Shown in pieces: positions 11,278 through 26,000 of a DNA stretch of 64,000 nucleotides. Position numbers and translations under genes: made by a program. Numbering within the stretch: position 1 is the stretch's first letter; the number at the start of each line of letters is the position of its first letter. The stretch is from the NCBI RefSeq assembly GCF_914767665.1, contig NC_059507.1, positions 22,632,718-22,696,717 on the forward strand, given 5' to 3'. The stretch is from Harmonia axyridis (taxonomy: Eukaryota > Arthropoda > Insecta > Coleoptera > Coccinellidae). Under the pieces are notes generated by a model that worked only from the letters and a program-made list of their open reading frames with translations, was not told the DNA's origin and ran no database searches.

Positions 11278-12717
11278 TACAGGGTGGCCACTTTTTCAAT
11301 GGGATTGTATTGGTAACTTTTAAACCATAAGAGTTAGAAGGTCGGTCAAATGGAGAAAAAGTTGCATGCATAGGAGCATTATTAAGCAGTTCAAACAAAT
11401 CGAGATTATCAGGGCCGATTATTGAGATATCATAAAAAAATTAAATTCTGTCATTTTGATTTTTCTTTTTTTCCCACTTGATTTCAAATATTATCAAAAA
11501 ATGTTACAGGAATTTTTTATTCGACAGTAAATTGTTCTCAATTTGACGTAATCAGATTTCGTATCCAACGTTACGTGCTCTCTGGGCCACCCTCAACCTC
11601 ATTTTTTTCAATACGGACCTGTATATTTTATGACACTTTTCGAAATAACTTTTAACGCTGAATTCAACGATATCATTCAAAGTTGATTTTCAGGAGATTT
11701 TGACCCTTATCCAAATTTCTTTGGGTCGGATCTGTATTACATTTCGGTACTTTTAGTTTAATTAACAACATACACACAATACATTTCGATGAGAAAATCA
11801 ACTTACTCATCTTGAAATAAATGGAACATATCAGAATCAAATCAAGAAACAAGTAATAATTATTTACATATTTCAATTCATAATAATTAAACGAATTATC
11901 ATTTAATGAAAGAAAAATCGAATGATTATTCGAAAGTAAATGAATATGAATGAAGTAAGTGTTCGAAATGTCCACCATTTTGTAAAATGCACTTAACGGA
12001 TCTGGATTCTGGAACCCATACTTCTTGTACATTTGCTTATTTCGTCTTCTTGAATACCTTCCAATACATTCTCAATCTTCTCGCGAGAAATCACTATTGC
12101 TGGATTTGTCATTTGTTCCAGAATCGAACTTTATTTTGATATCATTACGATATAAGTTTTGAAGGCTTGGTATTCAAATTTAAAATCATTGTATACGCGT
12201 CTCTTGACTATTTTATTAACAGCAGTTTTTGATAAATTGCATTCACTACAGATCCGAACCAAAGAAATTTGGATAAGGGTCAAAATCACCTGAAAATCAA
12301 CTTTGAATGACATTGTATGATATATCGATGAATTCAGCGTTAAAAGTTATTTCGAAAAGTGTCATAAAATATACCGGTCCGTATTGAAAATAATGAGGTT
12401 GAGGGTGGCCCAGAGAGCACGAAACGTTGGATACGAAATCTGATTACGTCAAATTGAGAACAATTTACTGTCGAATAAAAAATTTCTGTTACATTTTTTG
12501 GTAATATTTGAAATAAAGTGGGAAAAAAATAAAAATCAAAATGACAGAATTTACTTTTTTTATGATATCTCAATAACCGGCCTTATTAATCTCGATTTGT
12601 TTGAACTGCTTGATAATGCTTCTATGCATGCAACTTTTTCTCCATTTGACCGACCTTCTAACTCTTATGGTTTAAAAGTTACCAATACAATCCCATTGAA
12701 AAAGTGGCCACCCTGTA
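11278..12717. mobile_element. 1440-bp element with about 470-bp inverted repeats
   Basis: The element begins TACAGGGTGGCCACTTTTTC and ends with its complement, flanked by TA on each side. The arms run about 11278-11745 and 12240-12717 and stay highly similar, including the inner pair around CCAAATTTCTTTGG. The centre (about 11750-12240) has no recognisable transposase. It starts directly after the 3' end of the Penelope-like element. TA duplications and the ends suggest the Tc1/mariner superfamily. Confidence 0.75.
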
Positions 12718-12776
12718 TAAAGCGGAAATAAGTTATTTTACTTTTTAATCATCAAGATGAATTTCCGACAAGTAGA

Positions 12777-13019
12777 CTGAGACAATCAAACACTTACTTC
12801 GGATGACTATAATTCTCTCTTCCAAATCTTCTACGACGTCAACATCACCGTTTTTGAAGCGTTGAAACCACTCTCGGCACATCTTTCACTAATAGCGGCC
12901 TCACCATATGTATTTGAGAGCATTCGATTATTCTCAGCCGCAGATTTCTTCATATTAAAGCAGAAAATTAAAACCTCCCGCAAATGACGAGAATTGGGCT
13001 CGTAAGTTGATATGTTCAA
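12777..13019 (-). pseudogene. mariner transposase N-terminus, frameshifted
   Basis: The minus strand reads LREVLIFCFNMKKSAAENNR and RMLSNTYGEAAISERCAE, then, after a frameshift, WFQRFKNGDVDV. This is the helix-turn-helix N-terminus of a mariner transposase (family pattern: FxxKKTAAESHRxLxxxYG..C..WFxRFKxGDFDV). The rest of the transposase is absent next to it. Confidence 0.7.
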
Positions 13020-13600
13020 TCGAGAATAACCTTATGATGCAGACACAAATCGACTAATTCGATGGCATTATGTTTTCAAATGCCTAAGCTTATCGTATGA
13101 CATCTACGATCTATTTATTTCGACTACCACTTACCGCTACAGCTATCTATTGCAAAACGACGGAAGCAAAGTTGTACCTACACGTTCGACACCTAATATT
13201 ATTCAACATAAAAATGGAAAATTTCATTTCATTCGTCGAGAAATTATATGAAGAACATTTTGAAGGACCATATTCACGGAATTTCTGTTCGGATTCAGCC
13301 CATTCACGAACTCAAACGCGGTTTTCGAGATCCAAACATACCCTGAAAATCGCTAATTCTCAGTTCGAGCGTTGAGGGCGTTCAGAATCAAATATAAGGA
13401 CGAATTTGTCATCACTTTTGAGACCAATTCTTGCCTAAAATTAAAATATTTCAAACATTTTCACTAAATGTTGGAGCAGTCTGTTCAGGTAAAGAATTCC
13501 CATAAAGACCGCTTGAAAGAATAGACCGACAGGTTTCATTTTGAATAGCCCGCTATCTGAGAAAATAATGAGTCACAATTCACAAAATACTGGTGATACT
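13020..13600. other. degenerate DNA, probably transposon-derived
   Basis: No frame of note. The position, between a mariner fragment and a second degenerate transposase, and scattered reading-frame fragments suggest decayed transposon sequence. I cannot name a family. Confidence 0.3.
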
Positions 13601-14560
13601 GGTGGAAAAATTCGAGCTGTTGGGACAAGTTAGTGATGAGAAGAATCTAAACCGTGTACGTCGATCAAGAACAACTAAGAATATTAGTAGCCTAGGTTTG
13701 TCGATTCCTCGTCGATCTTGGGAATTAGGAATTTCATAAACGACATTACATCGTATTTTCCAGGAAACTAAGGTTTAAAAGTTCAGTAAACATAAGAACT
13801 CGAGCCAGTAGATCACCAGCAACGTGGTATCTTCACTTATTGGCTCCTTGAAATGCATCAAAATGATCCTAATTTTCATCGAAGAAACATCTTCAGTGAT
13901 GAGGCCCATTTTCACCTCAAAGACTACGTTAATAAGCGGAATTGTCGCATTTGGGGTTCGAAAAATCCGAGAATGATTGTTGAAAAACCTCATATCCTCA
14001 ACGTGTCACTGTTTGTTTCGGTTTTCAACCTGGTGATATAATTGGACAATTATTATTCGAAAATGAAGTTGGTTCATCTGTTACGGTGAATGGTGCTACA
14101 GAACTATGATTAATAATGTTTTATAGTAGGAATGGGAAGGTTTTGATGTGACATTGTTTGTTTTCAACAAGACGACGCTAAGTGCCACACAAGCAAAGAA
14201 ACAATCACAATTATGCAAGAAAATTCTCATGTTTGTGTTATTTCTCGAAGAGGTGATCACAATTAGCCACAGAGATGATGTGAATTAACACCTTTAGATT
14301 TTTTTCGATTGAAGAGCTCAAAGGTTGAATTCGTGAAGTTATCGAGGACATGCAGCTGAAGATATGCGAATTGTTCATAGAAAATTCTCTGAAAAGGATA
14401 TGGTTCTGCAACCGTAGCCTGATGGCCATTTGATTGATAATGTTTTCCAACGTTAATGGCAAACCTTCCTTTTTGCAATGGCATGAACATCCGTTGATTC
14501 CTCTTAAAATGTACCCTTTTTTATGTATCAAAATGAAACCCTTTTTGAAAAACCACAAAA
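13600..14560 (+). pseudogene. degenerate DDE transposase (second Tc1/mariner-like family)
   Basis: The most readable part, about 13800-13990, gives DHQQRG..LLEMHQNDPNFHR, then IFSDEAHFHLKDYVNKRNCR and IWGSKNP. This is the catalytic region of an insect transposase family whose consensus is IIFSDEAHFxLxGYVNKQNCRIWG. Further on, VNGAT and a run matching the C-terminus (IREVIEDMQLKIC..IENSLKRI) appear in changing frames. Stops and frameshifts make it non-functional. It belongs to a different subfamily from the remnant in the 2949-3886 element. Confidence 0.7.
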
Positions 14561-17082
14561 CCCTTTATTAGCCAATTATTCTTGTCGCATAGTTGGTACT
14601 ATATCAAAAATTTAATACCCTAATTCGTAAACTTTGGGCTGAAACAAAAGATTATTGCTAGACACAGCGTATTCTTTTTGAATGTCCATTTGAATTCTTC
14701 GAGAAACGTTGGTTTACCTATAAACATACATAATGCGATTACCTATAACAAGAAAACAACATCCTTTTCGAACCGAATAGCAAATGACGTTCCGAAATCT
14801 GAAGAATTCGTCTGCCAACAGTCCAAAACCACAAGGTCGTCATATATTTTTATGAATCACATGCAGAATTTGTATTTCATCCTTGTTGCAGTCACCTATC
14901 TCGTATAGAGGAAAACCAAAAATAGCATATCCATCATATAAAACACCTAATCTAGAGGCAGTACCAATCTGCAACCTTGCGAAGGTGTTTATCTCTGCGA
15001 ATAGGGAAAAATAGTGTGAAACTTAGATACTCCTTGCAGATATTCGAATAAAAAAAACCGCACAGGATGAACTAGAGATTGAAACTGTCAATAAATACGA
15101 TTTTTGTATTGTGCGTAGTTATTCGTGTTATAGTTTTCAGAGAGTGAGTACCTTTTTTTATTTTTTATTGGTACAATTTTCCATTTCTAACATACAATCC
15201 ATTCTACTGCATTAATTTCTGAAAATTTATTTATTTGGCGTTTTACGTTTGAATAATTTGAAAATAACTGACTGTAGAAACTTTTTGGTATCGCATTGTA
15301 GAAATTAATTAGATATTTTTTAGGATGAATAAATACCGATTTTCCATCAAATTTCGTGAAATTGGCTCAGTAATTTTTTGAAAAGAAAATAGGGCCGCAT
15401 AAAATAACTGATATCACTAATCTTTCACTTTTCAGTTGAATTTACATTAATTGAAAGAAACTGAGACCTTCAGAGAGTTGTTATATTTTTTTTATATTGA
15501 TCTCAAATAATAATTGTTGAATAAAATAAAGGCAATCAACTTTTTAATTTGTCAGATGAGAATAATTCAGGATCTCCAAAATGAAAGCAAGAAGAATTAA
15601 GAAGTACAATTACTTAATTTGCTGAATTCAATGTATTTAACTCAATTTCTGTTCAGGTATTTCAGATGTTAATATTCTGAATACCTCTCTGCAATAATAA
15701 AGTTCAAATGAGTCGCTAAAGGTAGGTAAATAAATATCTTATACCGGGTAAATTTTTCTGTTAAAAATTTCAAAAGAGGTACATCTTATGAAAAAATGTT
15801 TAGAATAAAAAGTTAATGATTTTGATGGGAAGTCTGCTCACACTATACTGCCCCTGTTTTTATAGCAGATCGGTATACAAAAGTTTCATACGAACAATTA
15901 TTCAAGATTCATCACATATGGCACTGTGGTCGAATTTGAATTTTCCGTCCAAACAACCTTAATTTATCCATTCAATTAATCATTCACATTAGATTTTAGT
16001 CTTAAATTGTTAAACCATTCATTTGAACGATGGAAAACGTTCTGTCCATAAAGATAGACGGCTCGACGGAGATTTCTACTAAATTCCAAATGAGAGAGAT
16101 CCATTTCGATTTGTTTCTTTTCTTTCGAATTATAGGTAGATACTTTTCAATCAATTTCGAACCAAAAACAAATATTTTCGCCATTTTCAAATGATGAATG
16201 ACAGTACATGTACTGAAACAAACAGTTCAGCAAAAAATGTCATAATTTCATGCGAATGATTGATGGTATTACGTCAATATCATTCAGCCGAAAACTTTGA
16301 ATTCGATTACGGAGCCATCTGTGAAGAATCGTAAAAATTTGTAATTTTTACCGTAGAATACGAATCTGCAATAAAAACCATTGATTCCCATTTGAAAATA
16401 AATGGAAAAGGTTTTAACATCCCCCTTAAAACCATGTCCCTTTGAGTCGAAACATTATTCCATAAGATTTGTCAAGATTTTTTTCTGATTCGACTTGAAA
16501 AAATTATCCGGTATAAAAAAAAAATATTGAAAATTTAACAAAAATTCGGTATAAATCCTGACATCGATTTATCAATATTAGGTTTTATACATAATTTCGG
16601 TAAACTTTGTGATGATTTTCATATCAGGAATTGCAAAATGAAACACAGTGTGAGAGCGAATTAATTGTATTACATTCAAAGTATGTCTGCATGCCAAAGA
16701 ATAATCTCTTAAGTGTATGAAGTATTAATTTGAATTTTGGAAAGAGGAGAAAGCCTACCAGAAACATATCGGGAGAATAAGAGATTTGTTGAGTTCATTG
16801 CAATAAATTCTCTATCGTGGTGAATTTTTTCTAAACACTTGAGATGTAAATCAATCGACAAATAAAGCAGTGTTTGAACTCCGCGTGAGTATGGACGATT
16901 ATAACTTCAAGTGGTTTTTTAGACGACACAAACCAAAAAAATCTTCAGTCGATTTATCGTTTTTCTATTTTTCATACTTGTCCATTCTTTAGATAATCAT
17001 ATGCCGTTACAATAATGTAATCAATTATTTAATTTATTTCAGTTGAGTAACATTCCAGATAAAGGTCGATGATTGCAGGAAT
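14561..17082. other. region upstream of the giant repeat-protein gene
   Basis: No coding exon is seen. Two features could belong to the gene downstream. A donor-like AGA/GTGAGT at about 15139-15146 lies after an AATAAATA box at about 15091, so a 5' untranslated exon could sit there. An acceptor, TTTATTTCAG, ends at 17042, just before the first coding exon. The rest is AT-rich and unremarkable. The exon proposal is weak. Confidence 0.35.
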
Positions 17083-20000
17083 ATGAAGTTGTTGAAGATA
17101 GAAATTATCTTCTGTTTCCTTCTGGCATGGATTGGTACAACAATTTCAAGTGAGTCCAAAATAAATCCATCATTTTTCTCGAAGATAAATCATCCGTTAC
17201 TTATATTCCATATTTTTATAATTCGTTCTATGAATCAATCACCATAAACTTCCTAGTAATATCAAATGACAAAATATTGGTGCTTTTTTTTCCATCAGTT
17301 ATGAAGAATGTTTAGTCATTGAATTTGATGGTGAAGATGGTCATAATTACAGACTTGAAGATGAATATTCAAGACATTCGGGGACAAACCGTTGATATTA
17401 TTCAGGATGAATCATTATTATATTTAGTTATTTTAATTTCCAAGGATGGTAATCATTTTTATTACATGGCCTGAGATGAAAAATCATCCGTGATTAAAAA
17501 AAATACATTCTTACCTATACATATCTAGTCAAGAGAAACCACAAGATCATCTTTATATTTGGAATACCAATTCGACGTGATCTTTTGATTTTCTTTTTAA
17601 TATAACTTGTTTGAAATTCAGAAACGAGCTATATTCCATGGGCCTGCCTGTCCGAAATGTTTGACCTGAATCAATCTCTGCACTTTTCAGAAACTGGTTT
17701 CAATAATCTCCTTTGTTAACCTAAAATAAACATGGCGTATCACACCGAAAAAACAGAATTTCTCAGGAAATAATAAAATTTTTAATAGCGACGATACAAT
17801 TTCAATATAAATAAAAGATATGAATTATTCAGTAAAACAGATTGTCTTTATTAGACAGGTTACATTCTTTTTATTGGAAATGATATCATTTTAATGACCA
17901 AATTAGACACTTTCAAATGTCCTATTCCTATCCTATAACTACTAAATAGACGAAAACTGATGTCGGTGTCTGCGGGCCAATTTTCATGAGAAACTCATTG
18001 GCAAAAACAGTAAATTCATAGCTATCACGTACCGTTATATAGTTACAGAGTCTTCTTCGAAAATGTTCATTTTCGAAATATTGCTGTGAATTTCTTTCTG
18101 TTGGAAATGTTTCATTTTTGTGAATACCGACTTGTATAGTAACTTTTTACGCAGAATTGAATGTTGTTTATTGAATTTTCCGCAAACTGATATTTAATGA
18201 CATATCGTAACTTCTTTTTTCTGATAGGACACCCTGTATAGTTATACATATTTCGATAAAGCTGAAAATTACCATTCCAAAAATGAATCATACGCGATAG
18301 TCAATTTATTTTTCTTATGGACGCCATATTGGTTCTTCTTATGAGGTGATATCCCTAAATAACGCAACTTTTTTGTAATTTAGCCACCCTGTAGTTCTAA
18401 AGGTTTTCAATATCTCTGTAGTGCCCCTTTAAATAGTCTTATGGTACGTATGGCCACGTCTTGTTATAATAATAATAATAATAAGTTTATTCACCAAAAA
18501 AATGTTTTACATAGATAACAAAAGAACAGTTGAGATGTAAATAAACATTGAAATCCCACTAAAACTAAAGTTGCGCGTGGGTTTTGCACAGTTAAATTTA
18601 CATATTTAATGGATTCGGTCCTTACTTGGCGGAAATTCATTATAAATAAAATAAAACGAAGTAATTTCCACTATGTTATAGTGGAAATTACTTCGTTTTA
18701 TTTTATTTAGTTAAATTTACAGTATTTCTTATATATTATGTATATGATATCTACAATACTTGACATTTAACCTATTTTAGATACATTACGAGAAAAAAAA
18801 TCTAACAACAAACAAAATTTTTAAATAATTTGTGGATTTACATAATCGAGTTGACATTTTATATATTGATCCATACGATAGAACAACAACATAAACATCG
18901 AAAAAAGTCTGTTAGTCGATCAGAGATCGAACTAGATCTCTATTCAAGTTAAGCACGTAGCTTTTTAATTTTTTTTTCAACATGTAACAAGAGTTTATAT
19001 TTATTATATTTATTTTTTGTTCAGAGGGCAGAAAATTGAAAATTTTTGGAATGAGGGAAGATATATTTCGTTGTCCGATTTTTGTACTACTCAGAGATGT
19101 TTTTACGTGATGTTCTTTTTTTTGCCTAGTGAAATGTTCATGATCAATATTATTCAATAAATATTTGTTTTTGTGTATATGTGTAAGTATGTTATAAAGA
19201 AATGTTTGTCTTACATCGCATATTTTTGCTAGTGAAAAAAGTAAATTGCTAGGGAAGGTTGGTTCTTTTCCATACATAATTTTCAGAATTCGTTTCTGTA
19301 TCGTTTCTAACTTTCTTAAGTGAGCAGCAGCAACCCCTCCCCAGCTCAATATGGCATATTGAATACGAGATTCCACCAGAGCAAAGTAAATGATTCTCAA
19401 CTGGTGAATGTCAAGTAATTTACTCAAATATTTGAATTTAAACAGCATACTTCTTAAGGTTTTTGTAACGTTCTCAGTGTGAACGTCCCATCTCATATGA
19501 CTATCTATTATTACACCCAAATATTTGATAGTATCCGTTCTGGAAACATTAATAATCAATTCGTTGTCCCGTATATCGAGGGTGTTGAAATTTGGTAAGT
19601 GATTTCTGTAAGCTGTAAAAGTCATAAATTTCGTTTTTTCATAGTTTATTGTCAATAGTTGATGATTAAACCACTCAATTATATGTGGCATATCAGACTC
19701 CACCTTTTCTTTCAGGTCATGCCAGTTGTTATCCTCATACACTATCACCGTATCATCTGCAAAGCTGATTATAGTTCCGGTAGTGTTCAAGTTCAGTAAA
19801 TTATTGAGATATATCGAGAACAATAGTGGCCCAAGGACAGTACCCTGTGGCACACCAAACTGAACTAACTCTTCTGAACTCATTTCATTTTCAACTTGTA
19901 CAAATTGCTTCCTCTGATATAGATAGCTTTCTAAAAGATTGTAAGTTGTTCCTCGAACTCCAATATCTTCCAAGGTCTCGAGTAGCTGCTTATGACTCAC

Positions 20001-23000
20001 AGTATCAAAAGCCTTGGAGAGGTCTAGAAATACACACAGACTGGGTCTCCCGTTGTCTATCGCTTTATAAATTTGGGATGTTAAGTTTATAATGGCATCT
20101 TGCGTAGATTTGCCTTCTCTGAACCCAAACTGTTTTTTCGATAGCAAGTTGTTTTTATTTATATAACCATTCAGTCTATTCTTGAGAGCTTTTTCAAAAA
20201 TTTTCGCGACATTGGATATCAGTGAAATAGGTCTATAGTTTTCAATTTCACATTTTTTTCCTTTTTTATAGAGTGGCTTTATAACGGCAACTTTGAGTAT
20301 AGAGGGATATACACCAGATTTCATCATTTCGTTGATAAGATATGTCATGGGTTTAGCGATTTCTTTTTGAATTTCTTTGAGAGTTTCAGATTTAATCTTA
20401 TCAATTCCTGGTGATTTCTTTGTTGAAACCACATATTCTCTAGATTATTGTAAACAACAGCAGGAAAAAAAATTATTAATTGTTCGGTATCGTTCTTAAT
20501 TGACTGTTACTTTTCTACCCTTTCCTTCAACCATATAAATCAATCACCCCGTCAGCATGAATGGCACATCAGACAGTGTAATGTGTAATGGTGTCTCAAC
20601 AGTTTCGTGTGCATTTTCATCACTGCAAATTCTGCAATTCTATTTGTTCATGTAGGTATTCATTTAACAAAAAATGAGCTTCAACAGAATAAACTTTTCG
20701 ATAAAATTGATCATCATTTTCAAGTTGTTCGAGAGCAAAATAAGAAAATAAACGACTTTTAGGGTGGTCTAATGGATGTGAACCCAATCATTCTCTTAAA
20801 ATTCTCCATACTATTTTGTTTGCCTCTACTGAATCAATATTCTCTTGTGTATATGCATTTTTGTCGTACTGGTACTCTTGTACCGTATAGAGAAAGTTCA
20901 CTCGAAAATTCTTCTACAATACAACGAATAGAAAGTCGATTAAGAGAATAATATTGTCCATGAATTATTTTTGAATTTCTTCCAGAATTCATAAATGAGC
21001 ACGGATTTTCATAAGAACAATTTAACAATTCCTAAACGTTGTTGAAGCGTGTATATTCCCATGATTAAATGGCATAATTTACTCAACACAAATAACATAA
21101 GAAATAGTGAAAAATAATACAGTGTTGGCATTATAAATTTTCCAAATTTTGTCATTACTATTGGAAAACCATGTTATTGGCCTCAATTTTATGTGTAAAT
21201 TTGAATATTTATAGGATTGATTCCGCCAGATAGGTATATGTGAAATTATTGAAAAACCCTCAATTCTTTCTCTTGATTTTGGCAAAAACGTAGTCCAATA
21301 TGATATTTCTTTAATTTCGTCATTATACTAACTAACCCAGTACGAACTAATCTAACAGTTATCGAAGCAAACCTAACCTAACATAGAAGAATAAAAGCTA
21401 ATCCTTCCGCAGGATCACCTACCAAACCAGGAATGGAGGATTGGATACCGAACACAAAAAAAATGAAATTAGATCTGTCATCGGAGAAAACTGATCCCAA
21501 AGAGACAATCTCGAAAGCTTTCACAGCCGCCTTGAAACAATTCAAATCTCAGATACGTGCTCAGCAACCAGTCATAATCACCTTCAGCATAACCACACCG
21601 GCAGGTAGCAGAGAAGACTATGTGGAGAACATAGAGCGCATCTTCAGGAACCTCATAATAAGAATGATCATGTACCCCACTGAAGGTTATGTGAGTACTG
21701 AAATAAAGAGCAGTGCAGATGGTACAATACCTGCTGTAATCGTAACGGTGTCTTTGGTTTCACCTAAGGCTCTTGAGAAAGAGGACAGCCCCAATGCAGG
21801 CTCCGTTCTTATAGATCTTTCGAAACCAGGAGTAGAGATGAATGACGTGTTGAGGAGAGCTTTATCCATGTCTGTGTCCAGTACTTCTGTACGTTACAAC
21901 GGAAACAGATCCAACGACATCAAACTGAGGATCTTACCGCCAACTGGATCAACCCGCAACAATGTCCACACTATTATCGCTAGTGTTGAGTACATTCTAC
22001 TAACCCTGGCACCAGACACAGATTTTGGCATAAAGACATCCTTTTCTGAAGACATAGATGGCACTTTGGTCGACATCAGGTGTGTTATCAACATCCATAA
22101 ATTCAAGCCAAAGCACAAGAATACCTTTGATTTCGATATAGACCCCGCAAAGACTGGCTTAAATGAGAGCATCTCCAGCATCTTAAAGGGTATACAACCA
22201 GAAATCAATATCATCTTCAACGAGAAGAGACCAGTATTTTTGAAACTCACGATAAACCCTTCACCTAAAGCCACCAAGGAATCCTTGTCTCTTATAGCCA
22301 ACAACATAGTTTTAATATTGGACAAGGTATATCCCAACAGGATTGATGGAACAGCCAACGTTTACCAGAATCCAGAAGGTGAAATCACTTCCCTAGTTGT
22401 GGAAATCGTGATTCAGCCAGAAAATATGATTGAAGTGGATCTGTCTGATCCCGAGGGAGCTAATAAGGTGAAAAGTGCAGTCGTAAGTAATGCACCAACA
22501 TTCAAATCCAATTCCTTCACTTTAATTCTGAAATCTCCCGATAAACCTGACCCACAAAAAATGGAGAATATGATGCACACCTTGAGTTCTACCATTTCCC
22601 AACGCTTCCCAGAAAACGAGCAAAGATTCCAGGTAAGGCAAACAAAGAATGCTCAAGGATTAGTCACCAAAACGACCGTAGTCGTGACGATAAAACCCAA
22701 CACTAAAAAAAATACGAAGAAAGTTATCACTGTAGATCTGTCCAAACCAGGTAATGATCTCAAAGAACGAATTATCGAAATTATACCAAGCTTGAAGAGC
22801 GCGTTCAACAAAGAGAACCCAGAACCTGTAAGTTTGACAGTTAATATCGTACCACCAAAGGATTCCGATGTAGATTTAGTACAGAAATCACTATCGACAG
22901 TGATAATCATCCTCAGTGAAACTTTTCCTCTTTATAAAATACAATCCGAGGCTTCTGTCAGAGAAAATCCGAAATCCTTCATCGAAGATGTCAAGTTGGT

Positions 23001-26000
23001 GTTCACCATCAACCCTCAGAGTTGTATGGATGAACAAATGATTTCAAAATCACTGACCATAAATCTAGGCGACTCGTTGAGTGAGCTGGTACCCAAATTC
23101 TCTGAAATCCTACCGAATATCAATGAATTGGTGGAAACTGGTCAAACTGCAAATATAAAATTGGATATCCAACCACCAGCTGGTTCAAATGAAGAAACAG
23201 TCAAACGCATAGTCAAAACTATAGTTACTTTGCTGACCAAATTGTATCCATACAACAAGATTGGGTTCCAAGTGAAGATTGTCAAGGACCAAGAAGGTAC
23301 CATCGATGATGTGACTATTTTGATCACGATAGAACCAGTAGATGAAAAACCAAACAAAAAGTCTCCTCCAGAAATTATCAACATCAATATATTTGAGCCT
23401 AGAAAAGACATTACCAAACAAATACTCGACATTTTACCCACTTTAACTACAGCCACAGATAAACTCAAGAAAGGAACACCTGTTGAAATAAATTTCAATA
23501 TAAAACCACCGCAAGGAACATCTATTGATGAAGTGAAAAAATCTGCAAATTCAGTGTTAACAGCAGTTTCTAAAGTTTATCCACAAGACAAAGTATCGGT
23601 TAGAGCTAAGATCACGAGAACTGAGCGAAAAGTAATAAAAACATTCGTTGTTACAATAAGGATAGAGCCACAACCAAATGAAGAAAGTACTACTGAAGCT
23701 GAAATAGGATCAACTACGCCTAAGAGCGTCAATCAAATAACTTTGGATCTGTCAGAACCAGGAACGAATGTTAATAATAAAATTTCAATAACATTAACAG
23801 AAATCAAGAAAGAACGAGATAAGAAACCAGAAGGGGAAAAACCTAATGAGTTCGTTCTGAACATAATACCACCAAAAAAATCTAATGAGAAATTCGTCAA
23901 GAATACAGTCAATACGTTGTCAACTACTCTTCAATCACTTTTCCCTTACGACAAAATCTCGGTTAGTTTGGATATCTCGAAGAAATCCGATGATACAATC
24001 TCCAACATAGTCGTCTACATCAAAATATCACCAAAGAAACCAAAAACAGAAAAACCAACCTCTACCTCTCAGGTCCATGAAATAATAATAAACTTGACCA
24101 AACCTGGAACAGACATTATCAAAGTAATTACACCAGAGTTACTAAAGATCAAGCCTGAAGTAGACAAAAATATTATAGAAAAACCAACAACATTAAAATT
24201 CGATATTGAACCTCCTAAAGAGTTAACAGAAGAATCCTTGAAGAAGACCGTTGATGTTATAACTACTACCGTTACAGACATATTCCCAGATAAAGAGATT
24301 TCAGTTAAATTGAATGTAAGGAAAGACAGTGAGGGAAATATTAAACACATTACAATGATTTTCGAGATAATACCTACCAAACCACAGACAACTACAATAA
24401 ATCCAAATACTGATGATTTAGGCACAACTAAATCACCGAAAAAAAATATGGAATTCATCATAGATTTATCCAAACCAAAAAATAATATAGACGAAGAGAT
24501 AAGAAGAATACTGCCTGATGTGCATGATGAAGTCATTCGGAAGCAATCTAAAGGCAAACCTGTGGATTTTGACTTCAAAATTACACCTCCTACGAATGCT
24601 TCTGAGATATTGGTGCGAAAGACAGTGAAATACATCGTAGATATTTTCACGAAAGTCTTTCCTAATAATGGAATGAAATACAAAGTCAAATTAGAGAAGC
24701 ATACTAAAGACATATTTTCTAAAATTACAGTCACCCTTACAATAATGCCTAGTAAAGACGAAAAGTATCCGTGGATGATAAATTTGAACACAGTAAGTGG
24801 ATCCCCAATCACAGAAGAAATACCACAAACAACTCCATCAATGGATGGAAAAAATGAAGAGATGTCCACTGCAACTACACCATATATAAAAGAACCGAAA
24901 GAGACTACTTTTACTATTGACTTAACGAAACCAGGCACAAAATTGATTCCAATTGTTGAAGAAATCATTCCTAAGATATCTCCAAACATCAAGCCGAAAT
25001 TAGACAAAAATCATCCAGTTACATTGACATTCGATATCAAACCTCCCAGTGATTCCGATGATAAATTTCCAAAAGAAACCACAGAAAAGTTGGTTAATAC
25101 ATTGTCGAAATTCTTCCCCGATGATGTCATCAAGACTAAGACGAAAATCTTGAAGAAACCAAATGGTAAACCAGACAAAATTGTTGTTGAATTGACTATT
25201 GAACCATCAACCCACCATGAAACAACTGGAACCACACCAGGAACTGATGAAGCCGGACTAACAACTCCTTCAACTGATGAAAGCAATGAAAATACATCAC
25301 CTGGCTCATCGACAACACCATCTACCGAAAAACCGAAGAAAACTACTTTCACAATTGACTTAACAAAACCAGGCACAAGTTTGATTCCTATTGTTGAAGA
25401 AATCATTCCAAAGATATCTCCAAACATCAAGCCGAAATTAGACAAAAATCATCCAGTTACATTGACATTCGACATCAAACCTCCCAGTGATTCCGATGAT
25501 AAATTTCCAAAAGAAACCACAGAAAAGTTGGTTAATACATTGTCGAAATTCTTCCCCGATGATGTCATCAAGGTTAAGACGAAAATCTTGAAGAAACCAA
25601 ATGGTAAACCAGACAAAATTATTGTTGACTTGACTATTGAACCATCAAGCAACAAAGAAACAACCGGAACTACACCAGGAACATCAAGAACTGATGAATC
25701 CCGACTAACAACTCCTTCAACTGATGAGAGCAACGAAAATACATCACCTGGCTCATCGACAACACCATCTACCAAAAAACCGAAGGAAACTACTTTCACA
25801 ATTGACTTAACAAAACCAGGCACAAGTTTGATTCCTATTGTTGAAGAAATCATTCCAAAGATATCTCCAAACATCAAGCCGAAATTAGACAAAAATCATC
25901 CAGTTACATTGACATTCGACATCAAACCTCCCAGTGATTCCGATGATAAATTTCCAAAAGAAACCACAGAAAAGTTGGTTAATACATTGTCGAAATTCTT

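Larger units (their letters stand above)
17150..21412 (+). other. intron 1 of the giant repeat-protein gene
   Basis: A 4263-bp phase-1 intron begins GTGAGT and ends CCGCAG. It contains a fragment of the 7786-type fold-back element (18290-18440) and an antisense, 5'-truncated LINE (about 18466-20450). 17150-18290 and 20450-21412 hold nothing I recognise. The phase-1 position right after a signal peptide is typical of secreted-protein genes. Confidence 0.7.
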
